Assembly (NCBI GenBank): GCA_036346225.1
Contig: JARFIW010001215.1
Location: forward strand, 8,446,501-8,510,500
Length of the DNA stretch: 64,000 nt
Reading direction: 5' to 3'
Source: Platerodrilus igneus
Taxonomy: Eukaryota > Arthropoda > Insecta > Coleoptera > Lycidae
A model generated the notes under the pieces. The model saw only the letters and a program-made list of their open reading frames with translations. It had not been told where the DNA came from and did not search any database. Positions 54,970 to 64,000 of this stretch are shown here, one piece after another. The position numbers were made by a program, and so were the translations under genes. Every line of letters begins with the position of its first letter. The stretch's first letter is position 1.

Positions 54970-57900
54970 ACAAAATTTAAAGTTTAAACAAATCAAAACT
55001 ACCCACATTCACTAATTAAATAAAGTCCCTTCATCAAACAAGTCTAAATAAGTATTTTGACCACGAATTGATTATTTTGGGACGGATAACTACAAAAATA
55101 ATACACGTATGCTTCTGAAAATACCATTCTCATTACACAGAATGAAGTCAACTCTACAGACTATAAAATAGTGGTAATATATCTCGAAGATATGAACATG
55201 TGACGCTTCTGATGAAATTAAGGTTCACGATCACTGTCATCTTACAGGCAAGATTTTAGGATGCAACAAAAGTTAAGTGGTCTGTTCTTAGAGCTGCGTT
55301 TCGATTTTTATTTTATTGCTTATTGTTGAAACCGGGAGTAACATGTTAATTGCTTTACATAGTTGTATGAAAGTACGGGGCCAAAAAACATGTTTTCTTA
55401 TGAAATTTAACATCGAAAATCCTGACTTTAAATGGGCATTGGCGCCCTTCTCAGGGGAGGTTTATGCTGTTGCCCTTGTTGTTGCTCGCTGCTTCTACTA
55501 GTAGTGCTTAGCTGACGATACCATACGAATAAGGGTAGAAGGGTGGGAAAAAATACGAAGCGTTCACGACAGCACTACCCGGTAGGCGATACGGTAATCG
55601 TTACTCCACGGAACGGTACGGTAATTCTCGAGCCAGGCGGCATTTCTCGCCTTAAACGTCTCTCCCCTCCAACCGGTATTGACGCACTTCCGCTTGCGTT
55701 CATGAGAAAATAAACTTCTCACATACAAAGCCTTAAGTCAGCGATTACGATTGCAAAAATAAGCGAATGGCGTCAAGGCCCGCGTGAACACTAATAATCC
55801 ATGGGTTTCACAGCATCAATGAAAATTGCAGTATTCAGCGGGGATTTTTTCTGAATTCTAAAAATGGTCCCTAACTCTAATTTATAAATCCTAGACTTGG
55901 GGGCTTACACAAGAAAGCGCAACAAGGTAGTCTATCTACTTATGAACTTGCGAAAAAAAAATCAAATTTCGTATATAACCACGAAATACTCGAAATCTAG
56001 AAACTGAGAACGGGTTCCTTAATTTAATCTGTTTTTATTTATTTTAAAGCATTTTGTTTTTAATTTTTTACATTTTGAATACAATTCTCTTTATTTCCAT
56101 CACTTATTTGTTTTTATACGTTTTCTGTTCTCTGTTTCAATTACACGATTATTTTTCTTGAAATAAATACAACGATAGAAGAAATAAAACTAATATTAAA
56201 TATAACACCATTACAATTAACTAAAGTTTCAAACAAAATAGAGGTACAAGTTTAAATAAAAGACAAAGAAAGTTGAATACAACAGAAATTTATAAAGTAG
56301 AAAAATCAAATGTAGGTTCAAAGAAAGTTGAATACAACAGAAATTTATAAAGTAGAAAAATCAAATGTAGGTTCAATAAAATGCAACGATATTTAAAAAA
56401 TTAAAGGGAAATTGAACAAAAGCAGCGTAAAATAATAAAAGACGAAAAATACAAATACTAGAAAAAAGACTGTTATGCATCAAATGACATCAATTAACAC
56501 TAAATAAAAAACAAGAAGTAATTAGTGAACGATGTCAAAAGATTTAAATTAAAAAAGTAAAATAGGATAAATAAGAAATTACAAACATGAATTTATTTTG
56601 TGTAATGAAATACAATGTATCAATGTAATCAAATAAAATAATAGGATAATTAAAAAATAAAACCAAATGTAACGACACGCACCGAGCCTTGAAATATTAT
56701 ACAAAACCATTCAAATTGTAGGGGGTTGTTTGGGTAAATTTCTGAGATAGCTTTTGGGATTGATTGTATTATAAAAATAAACCCTACCTAATCAAACACA
56801 TACGGAGAAATTTTGTAGGTATCTTTTTAACGGGTTAATTAAACAAACTTTATAGAGTTAGCAAGCTAACACCAACGTGCTAACAATGAATAAACAAATA
56901 AGACTTTTCCTTTCCATATTACATCTAGAATACAAAATCGCAGAATTTAAGTACATCGTGTATGTACTTACTGATAAATATATTTGTGAATATACGTCCT
57001 TGCAGGCCGCATACTTTTGTTATCTCTTAGATAAAGTAATATTATCATCGTGGAATGCGACTATTATGATACCCTAGAGTCTAGTGTGATGACGAATTGG
57101 ATGATATGGAACTATACCTACAATAAAACTTATTTCATGTTATTGACAACTTTATGTATTATTTAAAATTTTAAATTAGGCAACTATTTAGCTCGGATAA
57201 ACACCTTAGCGCTTTAAAAGGCGTAAGGCGTTTAAAAATGATTGTTTAAAGAGTTTTTGAAACACATAATTCAATTGTTTAGCACGCACCCATCCGAGGA
57301 TTAAATTATAATATTAATTCTAAGGTATATATAAAATATTTTACGCGTCATACAAAATTGGTATGTGATTGTCTTCAATCAATCACAACTCATAACAAGA
57401 AAGGAGAATGGCTTGGACGAGTAAACAAACCAGCCGCCATGATAGAGACTAGACTGGGCCATCGTAACAAAAAGACGAGTGACAGGTTGAGCATAGTAAT
57501 GCAGTGAAGTTACCTGTGTAATCCTTGTCGTTCCTTATCTAGAATATCTGTTTGTTCCTGTTTTAATGTTGTAGGTCATCAACCAACTATACTGCAATTG
57601 GATGTAGAAAGGCGGCGGAAACGCATACGAACCAAGCATGCGTAGTAATATTTCGTGCGCTGCAATTGCAATAATACACGGATTCGGTAATTGAGTCTAC
57701 CTTAATTTAACTATCTAGACAAATAAAAGTAAGTCATTGCGTTATTTATTTATTTTGTATTGTAAAATTTGTGCAATATTATTCTACCCTCTGTACGGTA
57801 ACGCAACGAATTATATTACCTTTATACCTGTTCTTCTTCTTCTTGCTTCTCTTATAACTATTCTTTTCGAAAAGGGCTTACGTTAATATGAAATTTGGTT

Positions 57901-57980
57901 TTTAAGTTTATCTTTTTTTGCAGCCCACAAAGTAAAATTGTGTTAGCACATATCAACTTTTCAGTTTCACACGTGTGCAT
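54970..57980. other. Upstream kibra intron or flank: AT-rich sequence
   Basis: No WW1 exon, transposon or RNA gene was recognised. 55500-55700 is more GC-rich and contains the repeated phrase ACGGTAATCG/ACGGTAATTC. A perfect 55-bp duplication lies at 56265-56374. Confidence 0.45.
56265..56374. repeat. Perfect 55-bp tandem duplication
   Basis: AAAGAAAGTTGAATACAACA and the following 35 bases occur twice without any difference (56265-56319, 56320-56374). Confidence 0.95.
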
Positions 57981-57989
57981 TACAGAGGT

Positions 57990-58210
57990 AAAGGCAAAAT
58001 CTATAGTTACAATAGTCCAGAAAGGGGGCAGATCAAAATATGGACGTATGGGACAGACAACTATAAAACAAAGAGGTATTAGAAATGGTAGGACAAGAAA
58101 GATATATGTGGAAAACAGTAAAAATAGAAGAGATAAAATGATAGGCATGAGGGAATAGTGCGGGGTATATTAGAAGCAGAGAAAGGAAAAAAGACAGTTA
58201 CAGGTAGACA
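57990..58210 (+). pseudogene. Possible LINE 3' coding end
   Basis: The frame reads QKGGRSKYGRMGQTTIKQRG, IRNGRTRKIYVENSKNRRDK and then a REC/EAEKGKK-like end. It resembles the basic, arginine-rich stretch (GRRGRGRQRMTF-like, then RE...AEDREEW) that closes many insect LINE reverse-transcriptase proteins. The similarity is weak and the length short. Confidence 0.28.
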
Positions 58211-58489
58211 TAGATTAGACTATGTCACACATAATGAAAGCTGTAGACTGTGGGAGTTTCAGGGAAATGAGCTCAGAATAGGAGGTATGTGTTCAACCAC
58301 TTCCAGGACTGAAGATCTGATGATGTTAATAGCAGAGAAAGTATTAATAATAACCTGGTGTAACTTTTGCATCAGGATTTGTCATGGTTATTACTTGTTG
58401 CCATTCATTTGTTTTTCAGTTCAGTCGCTAGTACTGGCAAGTAACTGACAAACTGGCTAGGAACCTTTTATTTGAGCAAGGGAAGTGGA

Positions 58490-59000
58490 TTTTGAGAACA
58501 TGAAAGAAGTCCAGAGACGAGTTAATACTACCCTATCCTCGATTGTAACAATTACAAAATTACGGGACAAGTTTGAGACAGAAAGAACTGTGTATAATTT
58601 GAAGAAGGGACGGTGTGGCACGAAAAAATCAAAATGGGACGAAAGAGGAATGTTAGCAGCGGTACAAAAATTTCACAAAATTCCCAAGAAATCCGTACGG
58701 CAAGTTTCGCACAAGCGGAAGCAAATCAAGTATTCACCGCATTTTAAAGCAAGCAAAACGAAAATTTTACATTCTCAGGTTGCTTCACGCGATAAATAAG
58801 AAAGATCTGGATAAGCGCTTCCAATTCTGTGCTTAGATTTGCGATAATGAACAGTTGACGGATTTGATTGTTTGCTCTAATGAGGCGACTTTATATTCAA
58901 TCGAACCATCAACAACTGTGTGTACTGAGCAAGTGAAAATGCCAATGTTAAGGAAGAACGAGTTGTTATTCTTCCTTTTTGCTAGTGTTCCAAAACCTGT
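58490..59000 (+). pseudogene. DUF4817-type transposase, N-terminal fragment
   Basis: Frames give KLRDKFETERTVYNLKKGRC, DERGMLAAVQKFHKIPKKSV and RQVSHKRKQIKYS. Shifted text follows, equivalent to SIHRILKQAKRKFYILRLLH, LDKRFQFCA and NEQLTDLIVCSNEATLYS. This is the order of helix-turn-helix, linker and start of the catalytic domain (W/SDEAxF) in the family of the 46067 element, though not the same subfamily. It stops before the second aspartate block. Confidence 0.65.
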
Positions 59001-59049
59001 GATGTGCAGGTTGCTATTTCAGATGAACCGCGTTTGCTGACTACCTCAG

Positions 59050-60950
59050 TCCACACAAAACAGAAGCATTCCTTCATTGCCAAGTTATAAAAGGTAAAGT
59101 TGTACGTAGCTAATCGTTTTATAAAAAATCGCATCGCATTCTCATTAGGATGTGGCACATAGATGACCTGCCGTGGATCAAAAACGCCACACATACTAGA
59201 CGAACTTTTGTTAGTTTTTTGTTTACAGTCGGACTTCAGATCACGGACTTTGATCCTTTGAGAAATATGTGTTTCGTAGCAAATTCTCAACTTATCTTTT
59301 ATAGTTTGGTTTCCTTCCCCGTACGATATGCAGAGAGAACGCTCAACTTTTTGCGGTGAGTGGAAAAGCAAGTTCTTTGTTTTATAGATTCTTCTATAGG
59401 TTGAGAAACTTGGCTCGTCTGACTCCCCGCTTAAGTTTTAATTTTTCTTCTATATACGTAACATGCATTTTTCGTAAATTCAGATCTGAGTGTAGAAACA
59501 TTCGTGTCGTGCTAGCACGGCAATAATGCGACTTCACTTTTGGAAATGATCGATATACTCACTGACACTTTTTCTAACAAGCTTTTTTGCTTATAGGTTT
59601 TCTTTACATCTGTTTTCCGCCCCTGGTATCTGGTTACAATTTGCCAACTTCATTTAACTTAGACAAGGTAGTTCACGATGTGCGTTCAGAAATCGATATT
59701 CAAGAATAATTTCTTACAAACAAAAAAGCGTTGGCCAGAAACAGGTAAAATATACTTTAATGCTGTTATCTACCTGATTCCTTATTAGTTGTTTTTCGTT
59801 TCGTTTCTCTATTTTCCATGTGTCGAACCAAATCCTCTTTGCGTTAAGTCATCAAGTCCATAGTATTCTTCAGAGATCTTAACTCTATTTTCCTTGGTAA
59901 CCTTGAAGCACTCTGTCATATTTGCTAGATGTGTCGGAATCACAAAGACCTTTTACTGAAGGGGACGGAACAATTCCTATTTTGAAGGGACTATATTCCT
60001 TGTCTACATTTCTCATTTTTTGCGACTTTTTCTTATTTACGTTTAGCTGTTTTGGATGGGGGTCACCTTTTTTCGCTCCACATTCCACTACCAACGATTC
60101 TGGGCATGTTCTATTATCGTGCATTTCTGGTATCTTATGATGTATTATTAAATTGATTTTCTGGAAAAAACACTTTATTTTTACTTATCATTTGATGTAC
60201 TATGCAGCTAGGAACTATCTTCTCTAAAATATTTCCTACAAAGGATCAAGCATCGGCTACAGGAGCTCCAGACATCCTGTTTGCAACTAGAAACTTCACC
60301 GACTCTATAGGGGGATCTGCGTCAGGATCGTAAATTGGTGACTCGCTTCGAAATTATGCTTGGTAAATATCAGACGTGGCACTTTTCAGATGACATATCT
60401 TGTTGAAGAGTAATTACAGTTTTTTTGACTAATTTACCCAATAGTATAAAGTCTCCTTCGTCCCATTCATTTTCGTTATCTCGTCTACCAGGCAAATTAC
60501 TACCCCAGAGTGGTTGTTGCACTCCACTATTTCTACAGCCAACACTCGTCTACATAACATTTTCCTTTAAAATTCATTTTCACACGTGTCTGCCATTCTG
60601 TGAGTCACATGTCTGAGTTCATTACGGCCACTACCGTTGACTATATTACCGCACCCGAGCTGAACACAGAACAGACTGAGGAATTGCAGTAGACTATATC
60701 AAAGTACATGAGCTGGAAATAGAACAAGCTAAGAATCGCGAGAAATTTCCAACTCATTTTTTGTGGTAACCAAAAATCAGCACGCTCATTGGTCAAACTA
60801 AATTTGGATATTCTTTTACATTTCATAATCGAAACACACAATTCTATTGGTTAAAGACATCATTAACGTTTTACAACACAAGAAGCGTAGGAAATGGAAG
60901 TGTATAAATATAATTTCAAATTCTCCGAAAGACATTCGTTAGTGCTCATC
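59050..60950. other. AT-rich sequence, no identified feature
   Basis: The minus-strand frame 58982-59371 (129 codons) overlaps the transposase fragment and is unrecognised. Nothing else is supportable. Confidence 0.4.
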
Positions 60951-60964
60951 AAAACCTAAGGAAT

Positions 60965-61062
60965 CACCTTGCAGTGCTCCCCATAGCCTGCAAAACCTTC
61001 AGCGAGCAGCGCTCCCCATAACATGCTATACTTTGACACGCAGTGCTCTACATAGCCTGCGT
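60965..61062. repeat. Three short repeats, period about 42 bp
   Basis: GCAGTGCTCCCCATAGCCTGC, GCAGCGCTCCCCATAACATG and GCAGTGCTCTACATAGCCTG follow one another. A TATA-like GTATAAATA lies about 65 bases upstream. Confidence 0.75.
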
Positions 61063-61249
61063 ATTCTCCGACGGTGACGCTGTCCGCCGCCGTACCTAGA
61101 GCACGCCATTATAACTCATCAATCAATAGTTAAGCTCCGTTCCATACTTCACAGACAAATCGTTATTGTGATTGCGTCTGTCAATTCTACCACTGGGACG
61201 ACAGCCCCGTAGAGTTCAACGATGACACACTCGACGAAGCCTAAGCCAC

Positions 61250-61790
61250 CACTACTACGACGCCTTCCGAAGTGTACCGAAGATCACCGGAGACGTCTGG
61301 GCCTCTTAATACTGTAAATCATTTCTAACCCTCACTGTTCAAGTTCTTACTGCGCCGCACAAATACATTCCGAAGCCTTCCGAAGAGTATCGAAGACGAC
61401 CGAAAGCTTCTAAACCCTCTATACTTGTATATATTGTAAATTAGTAGTTTGTAATTTCATATCAAACTTCTTTGTAACTTAAAGTTGTCCCACAAGTACT
61501 ACACGAAGCCTTCCGAAGAGTTCTGAAGACCGCCGAAGACGCCCGCACCTCTTCAAACTGTAAATATCCTCTAACTATCGTTGTTCAAGTTCTCACTGGG
61601 CCGCATAAGCAAATTCCGAAGTTTCCCGAAGAGCGCCGAAAACTACCGAAGACTTCCACACCGCCTTTAACTGTATATACATTCGTTCAATAAGTGTCTA
61701 ACTTTGTTTTGGTTCCACCAGCAAGCATGAAGACTTCCAAAGATTACCGAAGACTTCCGAACTGCTTCAAACTATTAAACTCATTCAATT
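61250..61790. repeat. Tandem repeat, period about 111-134 bp, five copies
   Basis: Each unit starts near CTTCCGAAGAGTACCGAAGA (61264, 61376, 61510, 61621, 61733) and continues with ACCGAAGAC, CTCTT, ACTGTAAAT and, in some units, GTTCAAGTTCTCACTG. Substitutions and indels are frequent. Confidence 0.82.
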
Positions 61791-62216
61791 CTAACTATTT
61801 CGTTTTTATTTTTATGTATTTATGAAACTTATAATTATATTTTGCTTATACTTATTAAACAAATAATCAAGCCAAGCCTACACATGCTTTCAGACGCCTC
61901 CCACCTGAATGATAACACTACCTTCTTGGTATTATCGTCCCAAACTACCAGTACCTACATCCAGTTTTGTTACAGACTTAACGCTAGATATTATTAACTT
62001 GCCGACGCTAGACAAAAATACAAAACTAAAATATTAATACACTGTTTTTGTTAGTAACGTCGTTTCGTGCGAACAGCGACATGTTTGTGGATTTGTTTCA
62101 CATTGTTCTAGGTGATGTATTTCTGTCAATAAAGAACATTTGAACATCATCAGTAATGTTTGACCATCTTTGTGACAAAATACCAAAGGAACCTTATGGC
62201 GTAATGTTTAATCGAA

Positions 62217-62486
62217 AAGTATAACTCCCTTTGCCACATTTTCTTTATCTTTAAATACGTATTTCGACCAATAAGTGGTCATCATCAGTAGATATTCTTT
62301 AACATGAAACCAAAAGTAAAGCTAGTTGGTAGTTTTTACTTCTGTGGATATTCTCCTCACCGATTTGGCTGAGGCGAAAATTGGCAAATACAATAGTGAA
62401 CTACTGATGATGACCACTTAGTGGCCGAAATACGTATTCAGAGGTAAAAAGAAATTACAAAAATTGAGGCAAAGGGGGTTATACTT
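62217..62486. mobile_element. 270-bp inverted-repeat element with hammerhead-like arms
   Basis: Left arm 62217-62291 and right arm 62401-62486 are inverted copies (AAGTATAACTCCCTTTGCC and the reverse complement of GGCAAAGGGGGTTATACTT). Both arms contain CTGATGA, a GACCAC/GTGGTC-like stem and CGAAATACGTAT, in opposite orientations. No coding sequence. It sits inside a tandem repeat unit. Confidence 0.8.
62246..62294 (-). ncRNA. Hammerhead ribozyme-like motif (type I layout)
   Basis: Minus strand: stem I between TATCT (62294-62290) and AGATA (62250-62246), plus one A-T pair. Core CTGATGA is at 62288-62282. Stem II is GACCA/TGGTC. GAAA is at 62265-62262, followed by a short palindromic stem III ATACGTAT, with T at the cleavage position (62254). 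The core is complete; stem I contains a bulge. The plus-strand counterpart at 62404-62438 has the same core but I could not pair its stem I. Confidence 0.45.
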
Positions 62487-63704
62487 GTCGATGTTTGTGA
62501 CTTGTTACATTTTTCTGGTGTGATGATTTTACAATGTACCAGTAACTTTTGCGCCACAAATGTTAAAGTACCTGTAAGTAGAGACGTGCCCGGTTCAGCT
62601 ATTTTCAAAAATTACAAGCAGTACGGACACGTAGAAGTCCAACGTAGCTCGATTGCGATATTTTTGTTAGTTACTTCACTTTGTGTGAACAACATGTTTA
62701 TCATTTGTTTCACAATGTTCCAGACGATGCATTTCTGCCAATGGAGAACATTTGAACATCTACAACAAATGTTTTGAACATCTTTGTGACTTACAAAAAA
62801 TCCTACTTCGCTGTTTTGTTCAAGTAATTAAAGTTTAACGGTGTGGGAGACGGTATTTTGTTACACTCTTATGTCGTTATGATTTTACAATGTGTCATTA
62901 ATTTTTGCGCACTAAATGATAAAGCGCAGGCGGCGTACCTAGTTCAGTTATTTTCACTAAATACAAGCAGTACAAATACGTAGTAGTCTAGCGTAGCTCG
63001 ATTGGGTATTTCTGTTACTTACGTCACTTCGTGTGAACGCTGGCAGGTTTGTAAATTTGCTTCATAATGTTTCAGGCGAAGTATTTCTGTCACTGTTGAA
63101 CATTTCGAACATCTTCAACATCGGAACATCATCAGTAAGTTTTTGTACATCTCTGTGGCTTACAAAAGATATTTTTCCTGTTTTGTTCGAGTTATTAAAG
63201 TTTAACCGGTGTGGGACACTGTATTTTCTTACATTTTTCTGTCGCGAAGATTTTACAATATGCCAGTAATGTTTGCGCCCCAAATAATAAAGCGTCCGTA
63301 AACAGAGGCGTACCTGGTTCAGCTATTTTCACAAATTACCAGCAGTACGGACATGTAGAAGTTCAGCGTAGCTCGATTGTGATATTTTATTAGTTACGTC
63401 ACTCCGTGTGAACAGCGACATGTTTGTGAATTCGTTTTATAATGTTTCAGGCGATGTATTTCTGCCTCTGGAAAACACTTTGAACATCTTCAATATCAGA
63501 ATTCTTTGAACATCTTTCAGACTTACAAAAAGTCATATTTTTGCTGTTTTATTCTAGTTATTACAGTTTAATCAGTGTGAGACGCTGTCGTTTGTTACAC
63601 CTTTATGTTGTGATTATTTTACAATGTGCCAGTAAATTTTGCGTCACAAATGATAAAGTGCTCGTAATCAGAGGCGTACCTGGTTCAGATATTGTTAAGG
63701 CTTT

Positions 63705-64000
63705 ATAAGTATTTTGGTTGTAGTGTAGTATGCCAATCACAATTAATTTAAGTCCTTAAACTATTCCCACCTAGAAACCCTCCATTATCCCTACCTTTAG
63801 TGCAACGACATAAAAGGGTTGGTAATGTACGAGTGGACGACTATTCAACTTCGTTCTCGCTTGGCTTTGGTTCGTGATTTAGTTCGGTGCATCGAGCATC
63901 AGTAATTAGCAACAATTAGTGAACATTATACATACAGTCCATAATTATCTGATAGCAGTGCAAGTACAATCAACCACTACAACCAGTGAAAGGTAGGTGA
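63705..64000 (+). other. Possible LTR or promoter-like end, cut by the window edge
   Basis: A TATA-like ACATAAAAGGG at about 63809 is followed by pyrimidine-rich sequence with TTCGTTCTCGCTTGG, many CAGTG/ATTAG motifs and a final AAAGGTAGGT that could be a splice donor. This layout fits a retrotransposon R-U5 region or a gene start, but there is nothing downstream to decide. Confidence 0.2.

Larger units (their letters stand above)
62030..63700. repeat. Tandem repeat, period about 356-368 bp, four to five copies
   Basis: GATTTTACAATGTGCCAGTA occurs at about 62525, 62881, 63249 and 63613, with GTACCTGGTTCAG, AGCTCGATTG, ACGTCACTTCGTGTGAAC and TTGAACATCTT at fixed distances. The first unit is interrupted by the inverted-repeat element at 62217-62486. 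Confidence 0.9.

Noticed and set aside
58982..59371. Minus-strand 129-codon frame as a gene
   Set aside because: It overlaps the transposase remnant, matches no family I know and has no supporting context.
62404..62438. Plus-strand hammerhead core as an independent ribozyme
   Set aside because: The core is present but I could not pair stem I, so it is mentioned only as part of the inverted-repeat element.
63809..63820. TATA-like element as a true promoter
   Set aside because: There is no coding sequence or confirmed LTR downstream within the window; kept only as a low-confidence note.
1..64000. CRISPR arrays, bacterial promoters, operons or ribosome-binding sites
   Set aside because: The splice sites, SINEs, LINEs, LTR elements and kibra exons show a eukaryotic genome; the tandem arrays have no spacer-repeat structure.
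54965..64000. A WW1 exon of kibra upstream of the WW2 exon
   Set aside because: I looked on the minus strand for the WIDPRD-type end of WW1 and saw no convincing match with splice sites.

Overview
The window is a stretch of an insect-like (at least arthropod) nuclear genome. It is AT-rich, dominated by transposable elements in various states of decay, and almost empty of host genes. The only host gene I can support is kibra (WWC family), on the minus strand. Two short exons (54855-54964 and 37877-37971) together encode the end of the linker, the second WW domain and the start of the following helix. Their splice sites and reading phases join exactly, and the intron between them is 16,883 bases long. 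I found neither the preceding WW1 exon nor the following coiled-coil exons, so most of the window would be kibra intron or flank. The species cannot be named from this sequence.

Layout. 1-9.2 kb holds a row of broken DNA transposons: a tyrosine-recombinase fragment, an ISXO2-like transposase, a mariner, a pogo/Tigger-like element, a Tc1/mariner-superfamily element of the DUF4817 type and a MULE. 9.2-10.7 kb is a solo-LTR-like repeat that carries a 60-base U6 snRNA segment and, nested in it, an 850-bp foldback element with 4-bp target duplications. 10.8-11.2 kb is a LINE reverse-transcriptase scrap. 13.4-17.3 kb is a reverse-oriented, 5'-truncated BEL/Pao element, followed by an inverted-repeat element containing a hammerhead-ribozyme-like motif. 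17.9-19.2 kb is an R1-like LINE fragment split by a SINE. 19.7-21.0 kb is a full-length mariner. 22.3-24.7 kb is a tandem array of about 290-345 bp units, and 24.7-25.5 kb is another mariner.

28.0-36.4 kb is a tandem repeat of about 740 bp into which a complete BEL/Pao retrotransposon (29034-35616, 5-bp target duplication ATGCA) has inserted. 36.4-37.4 kb is a mariner remnant. Within the long kibra intron are an approximately 82-bp satellite array (40.9-43.0 kb), a 1309-bp DNA transposon with perfect 30-bp inverted repeats (46067-47375), a segmental duplication with SINE copies and a snap-back hairpin (47.5-48.7 kb), an R1/I-type LINE fragment (50.2-51.4 kb) and a second copy of the LTR-like repeat (52770-53368). 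Upstream of the WW2 exon are more transposase remnants, two tandem-repeat fields (61.25-61.8 and 62.0-63.7 kb) and a second hammerhead-like inverted-repeat element.

A tRNA-derived SINE family recurs at least ten times. It has an A box, a B box and a stem-loop 3' tail without poly(A), and target duplications of 13-14 bp can be read around four copies. Nested insertions with recognisable empty sites allow relative dating of several elements. All identifications are by reading and recall of families; no search was run.
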